Of a DNA stretch of 64,000 nucleotides, positions 7,741 to 16,447 are shown one piece after another. Under the pieces are notes generated by a model. The model was not told where the DNA came from. It worked only from the letters and a program-made list of their open reading frames with translations, and searched no databases. Position 1 is the stretch's first letter, and every line of letters begins with the position of its first letter. The DNA is from Streptomyces griseoruber. GTDB taxonomy: Bacteria > Actinomycetota > Actinomycetes > Streptomycetales > Streptomycetaceae. A program made the position numbers and the translations under genes. The stretch spans positions 681,886 to 745,885 of the forward strand of contig NZ_KQ948765.1 in NCBI RefSeq assembly GCF_001514205.1, read 5' to 3'.

Positions 7741-9912
7741 TCATTCGACCTCCGAGAGCAACCGCACCAGCTCGATACGGGAGCGAATCCCCAGCCGGGT
7801 GAAGACCCCGCGCAGATGATGGTCGATGGTGCGCGGACTGAGCGCGAGCCGCGCGGCGATCTCCCGGTTGGTGGCACCCTCGGCGGCCATCCGGGCGACC
7901 AGGAGCTGCTGGGCGGTCAGCCGGACGGTGGGCGGCTCAGTGCCCCGGGGCGGGGTGGCCGGCGCCCCGAGCGCGCGCAACTCCGCGCGGGCCGCCTCGG
8001 CGCAGTGCGGGGCGCCGAAGGAGTCGAAGGCCTCGCGGGCGCTGTGCAGCCGGTCGCGGGCCTCCGCGCGGCGGCGCAGCCGGCGCAGGGCGCTGCCGAA
8101 CAGCAGTTCCGTGCGGGCGCGTTCGAAGGCGCGGGTGCCGTCGGCGTGCAGTTCGAGGGCCGTGCGGTAGTGGTCGAGGGCTTCGGCGCCGGGGGTGAGC
8201 AGGGCCCGGCAGCGGGCGCTGAGGGCGAGGTCGTCGGGGCTGCGGACGGCGCGGGCCCAGCGGTCGTAGTCGGCGTGGGCGGCGCGGGCGATCCGGGTGT
8301 CGCCCGCGCGGACGGCGGCCTCGACGTAGTGCGGGGTGGCCAGATGACGGACGGCCCGGTGGCCGTGGCCCGGGCCGAAGGCGGCGAGGGCGCGCAGCCG
8401 GGCGGCGGCGGCGCCGTAGCGTCCGAAGCCGAGGTCGAGGAAGGCGAGCGCCCACTGGGCGAGGGCGGCGGGCAGGCCGAGGCCGTGGGCCATGGCGTAG
8501 GAGCGGGCCGCCGCGGCCCGCTCGCGGCACAGGTCGCCGTCGCCGGTGAGCGCGGCGAACATCGCGAGGGCGGCCTGGAGATGGCAGGCGCCGTTGTCCT
8601 GTCCGGTGGCGTACGACTGTCGTAGGGCGTCCAGCGCGGCGGCCTCGGCGGCGCGCGGGCGGCCGGTCCAGAAGTCGGCGTAGGCGCGGAACTCCATCGC
8701 CTGGGAGACGGTCGCGGTCAGGCCCCGGGCCCGGGCGGCGGCGGCCGCGCGGACGGTGGCGGTGGCGGCGCGGGTGTGGTCGCCGAGCATCAGGGCGGCG
8801 ATGCCGGCGTGCAGGAGCCGGCTGGGGTCGCCGCCCGGCCCGCACCGGCCGGCGGTCGCCTCCAGCAGGTCGCGGGCGTCCTCGTAGCGTCCGTCGACGG
8901 CGGCGGCGAGGGCCGGGAGCACCCCCGGCGCCCGGACCCCGAGCCGCCGCGCGGCGACCACGGCGTCCCGACATCGCCGCAGGTCACCGGTGTAGATGGC
9001 GGCTTCGGTGGCGCGGGCGAGGAGCTGGACGGATTCGGTGGCCAGGGCGGCCCCGGCGACCAGCGCGTCGAACGCCTCCCCCGCCTGGCCGGTGCGCAGC
9101 GCGAGGACGCCGGTGAGGGCGTCGGTGTGGGTGCGGGCGGCGAGGGTGCGGGCGTGGTCGGCGTCGCCGGAGTGCCAGGCGTCGGCCGCCGCGCGGGCGA
9201 GGAGGCGGGACTGTTCGCGGGGGTCGGTGCCGAGCGCGGCGGCGCGTTCGGTGAGGGCGGCGGCGAGGGCGGGGTCGGCGGCCCGGCGGGCCCGGTCGGC
9301 GGCGGCCGTCAGCTCGGCCGCGAGCCGCCCGCTGGGGCCGAGCGCGGCCGCGCCCCGGTGCCAGGAGCGGCGGGGCAGTTCGGTGTCGTCGTGCAGGACG
9401 CGGGCGAGCAGCCGGTGGGCCTCGCGGCGGTCGGCGGGGGTGGCCGTCTCGTAGGCGGCGATCCGGGTCCAGGCGTCGCGGAAGCCGACCCCGCCCGCCG
9501 TGGCATGGGCGATCCCGGCGCTCTCGGCGGCTTCCAGCGGGCGGGTGTCGAGGCGGGCGGCGGCCACGGCGCGCAGGAAGGCGTGGGTGGCGACCGGGTA
9601 CTGGTCGGCGGCGGCCAGGAGCAGCAGCAGCCGGGTGTCCTCGGGCAGGGCGCGGATCTCCCGGCGGTAGTCGTGCAGCAGGCCGGGGGCGAGGTCGGCG
9701 GGATCGGTGGGCAGGGGGTCCAGGCCGGCCGCCTGACGGTCGGTGAGCCGCGCCGCGAGTTCGGCGGCGGCGCGCTGATCGCCGTACACCAGTCGCAGCA
9801 CGCGCACCCGGACGCCCTCGGGGAGGGACATGACCGGGCGTCGCCACGGGGCCGGGGGCGGAAGCGGTGGCGAAGTGCCGTCCAGACGTGGGGGGTTTAC
9901 AGGAGTCACCAC
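7741..9912 (-). CDS. LuxR-family regulator resembling a LAL protein without the ATPase domain
   Basis: Up to 723 aa. The C-terminus carries a GerE/LuxR helix-turn-helix ([22 protein letters not shown] followed by S-P-R-T-I-D-H-H-L). The rest is Ala/Arg-rich helical repeats resembling the TPR-like half of LAL regulators. There is no Walker A or B motif anywhere; typical LAL proteins are about 900 aa and begin with an AAA-type ATPase, so this one is either a derived short form or an N-terminally reduced relative. The start is uncertain: GTG 9912, GTG 9909 and ATG 9831 are all in frame and none has a good ribosome site. It is divergent from a secreted lipase across a region with tandem GTTACT motifs. 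Confidence 0.75.
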   Translation of the reverse strand: MVTPVNPPRLDGTSPPLPPPAPWRRPVMSLPEGVRVRVLRLVYGDQRAAAELAARLTDRQAAGLDPLPTDPADLAPGLLHDYRREIRALPEDTRLLLLLAAADQYPVATHAFLRAVAAARLDTRPLEAAESAGIAHATAGGVGFRDAWTRIAAYETATPADRREAHRLLARVLHDDTELPRRSWHRGAAALGPSGRLAAELTAAADRARRAADPALAAALTERAAALGTDPREQSRLLARAAADAWHSGDADHARTLAARTHTDALTGVLALRTGQAGEAFDALVAGAALATESVQLLARATEAAIYTGDLRRCRDAVVAARRLGVRAPGVLPALAAAVDGRYEDARDLLEATAGRCGPGGDPSRLLHAGIAALMLGDHTRAATATVRAAAAARARGLTATVSQAMEFRAYADFWTGRPRAAEAAALDALRQSYATGQDNGACHLQAALAMFAALTGDGDLCRERAAAARSYAMAHGLGLPAALAQWALAFLDLGFGRYGAAAARLRALAAFGPGHGHRAVRHLATPHYVEAAVRAGDTRIARAAHADYDRWARAVRSPDDLALSARCRALLTPGAEALDHYRTALELHADGTRAFERARTELLFGSALRRLRRRAEARDRLHSAREAFDSFGAPHCAEAARAELRALGAPATPPRGTEPPTVRLTAQQLLVARMAAEGATNREIAARLALSPRTIDHHLRGVFTRLGIRSRIELVRLLSEVE

Positions 9913-9921
9913 ACAACTGAC

Positions 9922-9948
9922 GTTACTGGCGGGTTACTTGAACAGTAA
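9922..9948. promoter_or_regulatory. Tandem GTTACT / inverted TTACT-AGTAA motif between luxR-like and lipase genes
   Basis: GTTACT occurs at 9922-9927 and again at 9933-9938, one helical turn apart. The second copy forms an inverted repeat TTACT-N5-AGTAA (9934-9948). The region is unusually AT-rich and lies in the short divergent promoter space, so it is a candidate operator for the adjacent LuxR-type protein. The function is inferred from position only. Confidence 0.35.
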
Positions 9949-10027
9949 AGACCGGCGATTTCACCGATGCGGCGCGCGTAGACCCGACCGGACACTCCTG
10001 GCAACCCCACCCGTTTCAGGAGGCATC

Positions 10028-10714
10028 ATGCAGCGCTCCAGGCGTCGCATCGCCACGGTCCTTACGGCCGTGGTCTCTTCGCTCCTTCTGTCACTGTCGC
10101 TCTCCGCCCCCACCGCCCAGGCGGCGACCCACCATCCGATCGTGTTCGTACACGGTCTCAGCAGCGACTCCAGCAGCTGGGACGACTGGGTCGCCGACTT
10201 CAAGGCCGACGGCTACACGGCCACCGAGCTGGACGCGGCCTCGTACAGCTGGACCAAGTCGAACGTCACCATCGCCTCGCAGGTGGCCACCCAGGTCAAG
10301 AACGTGCTGGCGAGAACCGGCGCCGACAAGGTCGACGTGGTCGTCCACTCCATGGGCGCGCTCAGCGCCCGCTACTACCTCAAGAACCTCGGCGGGACCG
10401 CCTACGTGGACGACTTCGTCTCCGTCGCGGGCGTCAACCACGGTACGTCGGTCGCCTCCTGGTGCAGCTGGCTGTACACCTCGTGCGCCGAGATGGTCAC
10501 CGGCAGCTCGTTCCTCACCGCGCTCAACTCCGGTGACGAGACGCCGGGCAGCGTGAGCTACGCGACGTACTGGTCGAACTGCGACGCGGCCATCGACCCC
10601 GACTCCTCGGCGCTGCTGAGCGGGGCCACCAACGTCGGCGTCGGGTGCGTCTCGCACAACGACATGAACAACGACTACGGCATCTACGAGCAGGTGCGCG
10701 ACTTCATCCAGTGA
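10028..10714 (+). CDS. Secreted lipase (lipase class 2 / Bacillus LipA-like alpha/beta hydrolase)
   Basis: A 228-aa protein. The signal peptide covers about residues 1-34 (R-R-R start, Leu/Ser-rich core, A-Q-A-A cleavage). The mature enzyme opens with [11 protein letters not shown] (oxyanion loop). The nucleophile Ser is in V-V-H-S-M-G-A (about residue 109, a variant elbow with His before Ser). The catalytic His is probably in C-V-S-H-N-D near residue 212. The four Cys suggest disulfides outside the cell. The family hydrolyses triacylglycerols or short-chain esters. AGGAGG at 10018-10023 fixes the ATG. It is probably controlled by the divergent LuxR-type gene. Confidence 0.88.
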   Translation: MQRSRRRIATVLTAVVSSLLLSLSLSAPTAQAATHHPIVFVHGLSSDSSSWDDWVADFKADGYTATELDAASYSWTKSNVTIASQVATQVKNVLARTGADKVDVVVHSMGALSARYYLKNLGGTAYVDDFVSVAGVNHGTSVASWCSWLYTSCAEMVTGSSFLTALNSGDETPGSVSYATYWSNCDAAIDPDSSALLSGATNVGVGCVSHNDMNNDYGIYEQVRDFIQ

Positions 10715-10826
10715 CCCTGGGTGATCCGGTGGCCCCTGTGTGAACGACCGCGTGAAGGACAGCGGGGGTGCGACGGCTCCCTGCGGGGGAGAATCCGGGT
10801 AGGCCCGTCCTGCCCGGGAGGTCGTC

Positions 10827-11501
10827 ATGCCGATACGGTCCGCCGGCTCCGGCCGGGTGCCCGGTGACCCCGTCCACCACCCGCTGTTCGCCCGCTGCTA
10901 CGCCGCGTTCGGTTCGGCGGCGGAGACCCGGGCCGGTCTCGCCGGTGTGCGGGAGCGGCTGCTCGCCGGGCTCTCCGGCCGGGTCATCGAGATCGGCGCG
11001 GGCAACGGACTGAACTTCGCGCACTATCCGGCGGCCGTCTCGGAGGTCGTCGCGATCGAACCGGAGCGCCGGATGCGGACCCTGGCGCTGGAGGCGGCGC
11101 TGCGCGCCGGGGTGCCGGTGGACGTGGTGCCCGGTGTGGCGGAGGCGCTGCCGGTCAAGAGCGAGGCGTTCGACGCGGCGGTGGTCTCGCTGGTGCTGTG
11201 CAGTGTGCGGGACGTGCCGCGCGCGCTGGCCGAGCTGCGGCGTGTACTGCGGCCGGGCGGCGAACTGCGGTTCCTCGAACACGGCCCCGGTGGCGGCCGG
11301 CCGATGCGGGCCGCCCAGCGCGCCCTGGACCGCACGGTCTGGCCGTCCCTCGCGGGTGGCTGCCATCTGACCCGGGACACGGTCGGCGCGCTGCGCGAGG
11401 CCGGGTTCGAACTCGGCCCCTACCGACGGATGTTGCTGCCGGAGAAGGGGCCGAGGTTCCCCTTCTCCTACGCCGTGCTCGGCAGGGCCCGCAGGCCCTA
11501 G
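10827..11501 (+). CDS. Class I SAM-dependent methyltransferase (METTL7/UbiE-like)
   Basis: A 224-aa protein with a Rossmann methyltransferase domain. Motif I is V-I-E-I-G-A-G-N-G-L-N (about residue 55), an acidic residue (A-I-E-P-E) ends strand 2, and L-R-P-G-G-E-L-R-F-L-E-H-G is the post-III motif. The E-H-G-P-G segment resembles the METTL7/thiol-methyltransferase branch; the substrate cannot be read from sequence. ATG 10827 is preceded by GGGAGG. It stands alone between the lipase and the toxin-antitoxin pair. Confidence 0.8.
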   Translation: MPIRSAGSGRVPGDPVHHPLFARCYAAFGSAAETRAGLAGVRERLLAGLSGRVIEIGAGNGLNFAHYPAAVSEVVAIEPERRMRTLALEAALRAGVPVDVVPGVAEALPVKSEAFDAAVVSLVLCSVRDVPRALAELRRVLRPGGELRFLEHGPGGGRPMRAAQRALDRTVWPSLAGGCHLTRDTVGALREAGFELGPYRRMLLPEKGPRFPFSYAVLGRARRP

Positions 11502-11514
11502 TCGCGGGCAGCCC

Positions 11515-11889
11515 TCACGCGCTCCACTCGCGCAGTTCCTGCGCGATGTCGGCGACCGACGCCTCACCCGTCTTGACCAGGCGGGCCAGATCCCGCACCT
11601 GTTCGGGTGAGGTGGCCACCTTCAGACCGCTGGCGACGAGGTAGGCGTAGGCGACCGCGCAGGCGAACAGCGCGTTGGAGCGCTCCAGCGCCGGGACGTG
11701 GATGAGGAGCTGGAGCAGTGCGGCCGCGCGGGCCGGCGGGTCGGTGTACACGGGGACGTCGAATATCTCGGCCTGATGGCGTGCCACGGCGGCGATCAGG
11801 GCGCCCCAGTCGGTGACCTGGGGGTCGCCCGGGGTCTGCTGCTCGGCGAGCATGAGGAGCCAGGCGAGATCGATACGGAGATCGCTCAA
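11515..11889 (-). CDS. Fic/Doc-like toxin with degenerate active-site motif
   Basis: A 124-aa all-helical protein following a ribbon-helix-helix antitoxin gene. It has Doc-like length and helix pattern, but the family signature HxFx(D/N)xNKR reads H-V-P-A-L-E-R-S-N here: the His is kept, while the Phe, acidic, Asn-Lys and Arg positions are not. Classical Doc AMPylates or phosphorylates EF-Tu, and this protein may lack that chemistry. TTG 11889 is chosen because it lies five bases after the antitoxin stop; a longer in-frame version starting at 11925 overlaps the antitoxin. Streptomyces genomes often carry this pair, annotated as fic-family toxin component. Confidence 0.65.
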   Translation of the reverse strand: MSDLRIDLAWLLMLAEQQTPGDPQVTDWGALIAAVARHQAEIFDVPVYTDPPARAAALLQLLIHVPALERSNALFACAVAYAYLVASGLKVATSPEQVRDLARLVKTGEASVADIAQELREWSA

Positions 11890-11893
11890 GGGA

Positions 11894-12136
11894 TCAGCGG
11901 TGGCCTTCCGGCACGGTGCCCTCACGGTCCGCGCCGAATTCCTCGGCGAAGACGTTCTCGTACTGCTTCATGAAGTCGGCGGCGGCCTCCACGAAGGTGT
12001 GGCCCACCTCTCCGGCGTCCTGTCTGACCAGTTCCTCGATATAGCGGTTGACGCTCATGCCGCGCGCCGTGGCGCGCTCGCGGGCGGCCTGGGCCGTGCC
12101 CTCGTCGACGCGGACGTTCAGCTGGGTCTTCGCCAT
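11894..12136 (-). CDS. Ribbon-helix-helix antitoxin
   Basis: An 80-aa protein. The N-terminal K-T-Q-L-N-V-R-V-D-E-G-T strand followed by A-R-E-R-A-T-A-R-G-M-S-V-N-R-Y-I-E is a CopG/Arc-type ribbon-helix-helix fold that binds DNA as a dimer. The acidic C-terminal half (E-N-V-F-A-E-E-F-G-A-D) probably wraps the partner toxin. The antitoxin precedes the toxin, the usual order for autoregulated modules. The promoter lies in 12137-12257, shared with the divergent ABC transporter genes. Confidence 0.8.
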   Translation of the reverse strand: MAKTQLNVRVDEGTAQAARERATARGMSVNRYIEELVRQDAGEVGHTFVEAAADFMKQYENVFAEEFGADREGTVPEGHR

Positions 12137-12257
12137 GCCTACGACGCTAGCGCGAGGGTGCTAGCAGCGGCAAGGGCGCGCCGGAACCGAAAAGAGATAC
12201 CGACTGTGCGCCGGGTCACACTAGTCTCGGCACGTCGACGCGAGCGAGGAGGCAGTC

Positions 12258-13049
12258 TTGTCCACAGCGGCCTTGTCCACCCCCGACGGGATCGCGGCCC
12301 GTGCCCACGGCCTGACCAAGGCGTACGGCTCCGGCGAGACGACGGTGCTGGCCCTGGACTCCGTGGACGTGAGCATCGCGCGGGGCCGGTTCACCGCGGT
12401 CATGGGGCCCTCGGGGTCCGGGAAGTCCACGCTGATGCACTGTCTGGCCGGGCTCGACACCGTCTCGGCGGGTCAGGTCTGGCTCGGCGACACGGAGATC
12501 ACGGGGCTGAAGGAGCGCGAGCTGACCCGGCTCCGGCGGGACCGGATCGGGTTCATGTTCCAGTCGTTCAACCTGATCCCGACGCTGAACGCGGCCGAGA
12601 ACATCACGCTGCCCATGGACATCGCGGGCCGCAAACCCGACGAGAAGTGGCTGGACCAGGTCGTCGACGCGCTCGGGCTGCGGGAGCGGCTGGGGCACCG
12701 GCCGTCCCAGCTCTCCGGCGGTCAGCAGCAGCGGGTGGCCTGCGCCCGGGCGCTGGTCTCCCGGCCCGAGCTGATCTTCGCGGACGAACCGACCGGCAAT
12801 CTGGACTCGCGGGCCGGTCTGGAGGTCCTCGCGTTCCTGCGCCAGGCGGTGGACGAGCTCGGCCAGACGGTCGTCATGGTCACCCACGACCCGAGCGCCG
12901 CCGCCCACTCCGATCTGGTCCTCTTCCTGGCGGACGGCCGGATAGTGGACGAGATGGAGCGGCCTACGGCCGATGCGGTACTCGAACGCATGAAACGGTT
13001 CGACGTCGGCCGGGCCTCCGTCGCCGACGGCGCTCCCGAGGAGGACTGA
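12258..13049 (+). CDS. ABC transporter ATP-binding protein (MacB/LolD type)
   Basis: A 263-aa ATPase. Walker A is G-P-S-G-S-G-K-S-T (about residue 52), followed by the Q loop (F-Q-S-F-N-L-I-P), the signature L-S-G-G-Q-Q-Q-R, Walker B (L-I-F-A-D-E-P-T) and the H loop (M-V-T-H-D-P). F-N-L-I-P-T-L after the Q loop is typical of MacB/LolD-type systems that power FtsX-fold permeases by mechanotransmission. TTG 12258 is supported by GAGGAGG at 12246-12252. The stop is four bases before the permease start, so the two make one exporter. Confidence 0.92.
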   Translation: MSTAALSTPDGIAARAHGLTKAYGSGETTVLALDSVDVSIARGRFTAVMGPSGSGKSTLMHCLAGLDTVSAGQVWLGDTEITGLKERELTRLRRDRIGFMFQSFNLIPTLNAAENITLPMDIAGRKPDEKWLDQVVDALGLRERLGHRPSQLSGGQQQRVACARALVSRPELIFADEPTGNLDSRAGLEVLAFLRQAVDELGQTVVMVTHDPSAAAHSDLVLFLADGRIVDEMERPTADAVLERMKRFDVGRASVADGAPEED

Positions 13050-13053
13050 CCCG

Positions 13054-15621
13054 GTGCTGAAGGCGACCCTCAGGAGTTTCCTGGCGCACAAGGGACGGCT
13101 GCTGCTGTCGGCCCTCGCCGTCGTGCTGTCCGTGGCGTTCGTCGCGGGCAGTCTGATCTTCTCGGACACGGTGACCCGCACCTTCGACCGGCTGTTCGCC
13201 TCCACCGCGGCGGATGTGACCGTGGAGCCGAAGGACGACCTGAACTCCAATGTGCCGAGCGGCGCGGTGCAGACGGTTCCGGCCACCCTCGCCGGCCGGG
13301 TCGCGCGGGTCGACGGGGTCGCCTCCGCGCACGCGGACGTCAGCGTCGAGAACATCACCGTGGTCGACCGCGACCACAAGTCCGTCGGCCCCACCACCGG
13401 CGCCCCCACCATCGCCACCGACTGGTACGTCACCCACCGCAGCCCCGTGAAGCTGACCTCCGGCCACGCCCCGCAGGGCGCCGGCCAGGCCATGCTGGAC
13501 GCCGACACCGCCGACAAGAAGCATGTGAAGATCGGCGACACGCTCACCGTGATGGCCCAGCCGGGCTCCTTCGACGTCGAGATCGTCGGCATCGCCACCT
13601 TCACCACCACCAACCCGGGCGCGGCCCTGGTCTTCCTCGACCCCGCGGTCGCCGCGACGGAGCTGCTGGGCTCGGCGGGCAAGGCCACCAGCATCTCGGT
13701 CGACGCGGCGCCGGGCGTCTCCGACGCCGTGCTCAAGGACCGTGTCTCGGCCGCGCTGGGCTCGGGGCCGTACGACGTGAAGACCGCCGACGAGCAGGCC
13801 AAGTCCTCGGCCGCGTCGCTGGGCGGCTTCCTCGACGTGATCAAGTACGTGATGCTCGGGTTCGCCGGCATCGCCGTCCTGGTCGGTGTGTTCCTGATCG
13901 TCAACACGTTCTCGATGCTGATCGCCCAGCGCACCCGTGAGCTGGGCCTGCTGCGCGCGCTCGGCGCCGACCGCCGTCAGGTCCGGCGCTCGGTACTGAC
14001 CGAGGCGGTGCTGCTGGGGCTCGTGGGCTCCACCCTGGGCCTCGCGGCCGGCATCGGTCTGGCGGCCGGGCTGATCAAACTGATGAGCGCGTTCGGCATG
14101 AACCTCAAGACCACGGAGATGGTCGTCGGCTGGGGGACCCCGGTGGCGGCGTACGTCGTCGGCGTGGGCGTCACCTTCGTGGCCGCCTACCTCCCGGCCC
14201 GGCGCGCCGCCACGGTCTCGCCCATGGCGGCCCTCGCGGACGCGGACATCGCCGGCGTGGGCCGGCCGCTGAAGGTGCGCGCGATCGTCGGGGCGGTCGT
14301 CGGGGCGCTGGGCGCGGCCGCGCTGCTGGGCTGTGTGACCGCCTCGAAGACCGCGTCCGCGGCCTCCTTCCTGGGCCTCGGCGTGGTCCTGACGCTGATC
14401 GCCACCGTGATCGCGGGACCGCTGCTGGTCCGGCCGGTGATCCGCGTCCTCGGCGGCGCCTTCCCGGCCCTGTTCGGCCCGGTCGGGCGGATGAGCCAGC
14501 GCAACGCCCTGCGCAACCCCCGCCGTACGGGAGCCACCGCCGCCGCGCTGATGGTGGGCCTGGCCCTGGTCGGCGGCATGTCGGTGGCGAGCGCCTCGAT
14601 GTCGAAGTCGTTCGACGAGCAGATCGACAGAACGCTCGGCGCGGACTTCGTGATCCAGAACGCCAACTTCACCCCCTTCTCCCAGGAGGTGACGGACGCG
14701 GTCCGCGCCACCGACGGCGTCGGCCTCGTCGTACGGCAGCGGTTCGCGCCCCTCGCCGTACGGCTGCCGGACGGCAAGCGGGTCGAGACGACGGCCTCCG
14801 GGTACGGCGACCGGCTCGACGACGTCGCCCATGTCACGTACGCCCAGGGCGACTCGGCGGCGGCGCTGGCGGACGGCGCGATCGGCATGGACGTGGACTT
14901 CGCCAAGGATCACGGGGTGAAGCTGGGCAGTGTGCTCCCGGTGGAGTTCCCCGGCGACCGCACGACCTCGCTCAAGGTGGGCGCGCTCACCGACCAGGAC
15001 GCCTCCGAGGGGTTCGGCATGGAGGGCGGGCTGTTCCTCGGGATGGGGACCGTCGAGAAGTACGTGCCCGACGGCCAGGACTCCGCGCTGTACGTGAACG
15101 CGGCGCCCGGCACCGGTCCCGAGCAGCTGCGCCCCCGGCTGGAGAAGACACTCGACGCGTATCCGCAGGTCCAGGTGCGCGACCAGGCCGACTACAAGAA
15201 GCTGGTCCACGACCAGATCGCCGTCCTGCTGTACCTCGTGTACGCCCTGCTCGGCCTCGCGATCGTCATCGCGGTGCTGGGCGTGGTCAACACCCTGGCG
15301 CTGTCGGTGGTGGAGCGGACCCGGGAGATCGGACTGCTGCGCGCGATCGGTCTGGGACGGCGTCAGCTCCGGCGGATGATCCGGCTCGAGTCGGTGGTGA
15401 TCGCGGTGTTCGGCGCGGTCCTGGGCCTGGCGCTGGGCCTGGTGTGGGGCGTCTGCATACAGCAGGTCCTCGCCCTCCAGGGCATGAAGGCCCTCGCCGT
15501 CCCCTGGGGCACGATCGTCGCGGTCGTCATCGGCTCGGCGGTGGTCGGCGTCGTAGCCGCCCTGCTGCCCGCACTGCGGGCCTCCCGGATGAACGTACTG
15601 GCGGCCATCGCACACGAGTGA
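13054..15621 (+). CDS. ABC transporter permease, FtsX/MacB family, double-module
   Basis: An 855-aa membrane protein. An N-terminal helix is followed by a large extracytoplasmic domain, a three-helix FtsX unit (about residues 260-390), a further helix pair, a second extracytoplasmic domain and a C-terminal FtsX unit. Each unit carries the R-T-R-E-(L/I)-G-L-L-R-A-(L/I)-G coupling helix, which appears twice. The double FtsX layout is common in actinobacterial exporters of unknown substrates, often lipoproteins or antimicrobial compounds. The GTG start lies four bases after the ATPase stop. The substrate is unknown. Confidence 0.9.
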   Translation: MLKATLRSFLAHKGRLLLSALAVVLSVAFVAGSLIFSDTVTRTFDRLFASTAADVTVEPKDDLNSNVPSGAVQTVPATLAGRVARVDGVASAHADVSVENITVVDRDHKSVGPTTGAPTIATDWYVTHRSPVKLTSGHAPQGAGQAMLDADTADKKHVKIGDTLTVMAQPGSFDVEIVGIATFTTTNPGAALVFLDPAVAATELLGSAGKATSISVDAAPGVSDAVLKDRVSAALGSGPYDVKTADEQAKSSAASLGGFLDVIKYVMLGFAGIAVLVGVFLIVNTFSMLIAQRTRELGLLRALGADRRQVRRSVLTEAVLLGLVGSTLGLAAGIGLAAGLIKLMSAFGMNLKTTEMVVGWGTPVAAYVVGVGVTFVAAYLPARRAATVSPMAALADADIAGVGRPLKVRAIVGAVVGALGAAALLGCVTASKTASAASFLGLGVVLTLIATVIAGPLLVRPVIRVLGGAFPALFGPVGRMSQRNALRNPRRTGATAAALMVGLALVGGMSVASASMSKSFDEQIDRTLGADFVIQNANFTPFSQEVTDAVRATDGVGLVVRQRFAPLAVRLPDGKRVETTASGYGDRLDDVAHVTYAQGDSAAALADGAIGMDVDFAKDHGVKLGSVLPVEFPGDRTTSLKVGALTDQDASEGFGMEGGLFLGMGTVEKYVPDGQDSALYVNAAPGTGPEQLRPRLEKTLDAYPQVQVRDQADYKKLVHDQIAVLLYLVYALLGLAIVIAVLGVVNTLALSVVERTREIGLLRAIGLGRRQLRRMIRLESVVIAVFGAVLGLALGLVWGVCIQQVLALQGMKALAVPWGTIVAVVIGSAVVGVVAALLPALRASRMNVLAAIAHE

Positions 15622-15824
15622 GGGGTGCTGCGCCGGAGCCGGGCCGGGGGTCGACCTGCCCTCACCGCCCCGGGGCAGGTGCTGCCGCCGGCCAGGGCCC
15701 CGGACGACGTACCGGAGCGCGCCCCGGGCGCCGAGAGCCCTCACGCCGGGCGCGCCTCCTTCACGTGACGGTCCGGATCGTGGAATTCCCCGCCCGGCCC
15801 TCGCCCCCGTGATGGGATCGCCGC

Positions 15825-16250
15825 ATGTCTGATCTGCGCATACGGGCCGCGACGTCCGACGACCTGGACACCGTTCTCGCCTTCTGGAAGACCGCCGCCG
15901 AGGGGACGAGCATCAGCGACGACCGCGCCGGCGTCGAGCGGCTGGTCGCCCGGGACCCGGAGGCGCTGCTCCTGGCCGAGCAGGGCGGTGAGCTGGTGGG
16001 CACGGTGATCGCCGGGTTCGACGGGTGGCGGTGCCATCTGTACCGGCTGGCGGTGCACCCGGAGCGGCGCCGTCAGGGCATCGGCTCGGCACTGCTCGCC
16101 GCCGCCGAGGAGAGGTTCGTACGGCTCGGCGGGCGGCGCGGGGACGCGATGGTGCTCAACCGGAACGAGAGGGCGCATCATGCGTGGCGCGCGGCGGGGT
16201 ACGCGCCGGAGGAGAAGTGGCGGCGCTGGGTGAAGCCGCTCGTCGGCTGA
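15825..16250 (+). CDS. GNAT family N-acetyltransferase
   Basis: A 141-aa GNAT domain. The acetyl-CoA pyrophosphate loop is R-R-Q-G-I-G-S-A-L-L (about residue 84), preceded by L-Y-R-L-A-V-H-P-E (strand 4). The C-terminal motif N-E-R-A-H-H-A-W-R-A-A-G-Y and the final E-E-K-W-R-R-W-V resemble small aminoglycoside/RimI-like acetyltransferases. The substrate is unknown. The gene is single, and a G/C hairpin follows its stop. Confidence 0.85.
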   Translation: MSDLRIRAATSDDLDTVLAFWKTAAEGTSISDDRAGVERLVARDPEALLLAEQGGELVGTVIAGFDGWRCHLYRLAVHPERRRQGIGSALLAAAEERFVRLGGRRGDAMVLNRNERAHHAWRAAGYAPEEKWRRWVKPLVG

Positions 16251-16269
16251 CCGACTCCCCGGCCGACAA

Positions 16270-16283
16270 CCCCCGACCGGGGG
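16270..16283 (+). terminator. Possible hairpin terminator after the GNAT gene
   Basis: CCCCC (16270-16274) and GGGGG (16279-16283) surround a four-base loop 20 bases after the GNAT stop. There is no clean U tract, although a short T run follows (CACTTTG). The call is weak. Confidence 0.3.
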
Positions 16284-16299
16284 CACTTTGCTGATCCTT

Positions 16300-16440
16300 T
16301 ACCATTGGGGGGCCGTACGAGAGCGTGCGGTCCCCTGCGAGTCCTCGAAAGGTGTGAGCGTCCGCCCATGGGCGAGCCTCCCAGTAGCCGTGCGCGACAT
16401 CGCGCGATCCTCCCTGCCCTGCCGGACCATGGGACGGAGG
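16300..16440 (+). promoter_or_regulatory. Promoter and highly structured leader of the CorC-like pair (candidate cis-regulatory RNA)
   Basis: A TANNNT -10 (TACCAT, 16300-16305) is followed by an immediate long hairpin: GGGG plus CCGTACG (16313-16319), the loop AGAG, then CGTGCGG (16324-16330) and CCCC. Further stems are GCCCATGGGC near 16364 and GCGCG-ACAT-CGCGC (16392-16405). Together they fill the 135 nt before the ribosome site GGAGG (16436-16440). The downstream genes belong to a family linked to Mg2+/Co2+ handling, so metal sensing is plausible. I cannot match the conserved M-box or yybP-ykoY blocks, and the RNA class remains open. Confidence 0.5.
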
Positions 16441-16447
16441 TGAACCG

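Noticed and set aside
12964..15744. A 926-aa open frame antisense to the ABC permease
   Set aside because: The frame is a by-product of GC-rich codon use in the permease gene. Its translation is His/Arg/Gly low-complexity with no domain.
16300..16440. M-box (ykoK) magnesium riboswitch
   Set aside because: Some spacing and the downstream genes fit, but the conserved M-box blocks are not present, so it is reported only as an unclassified leader.
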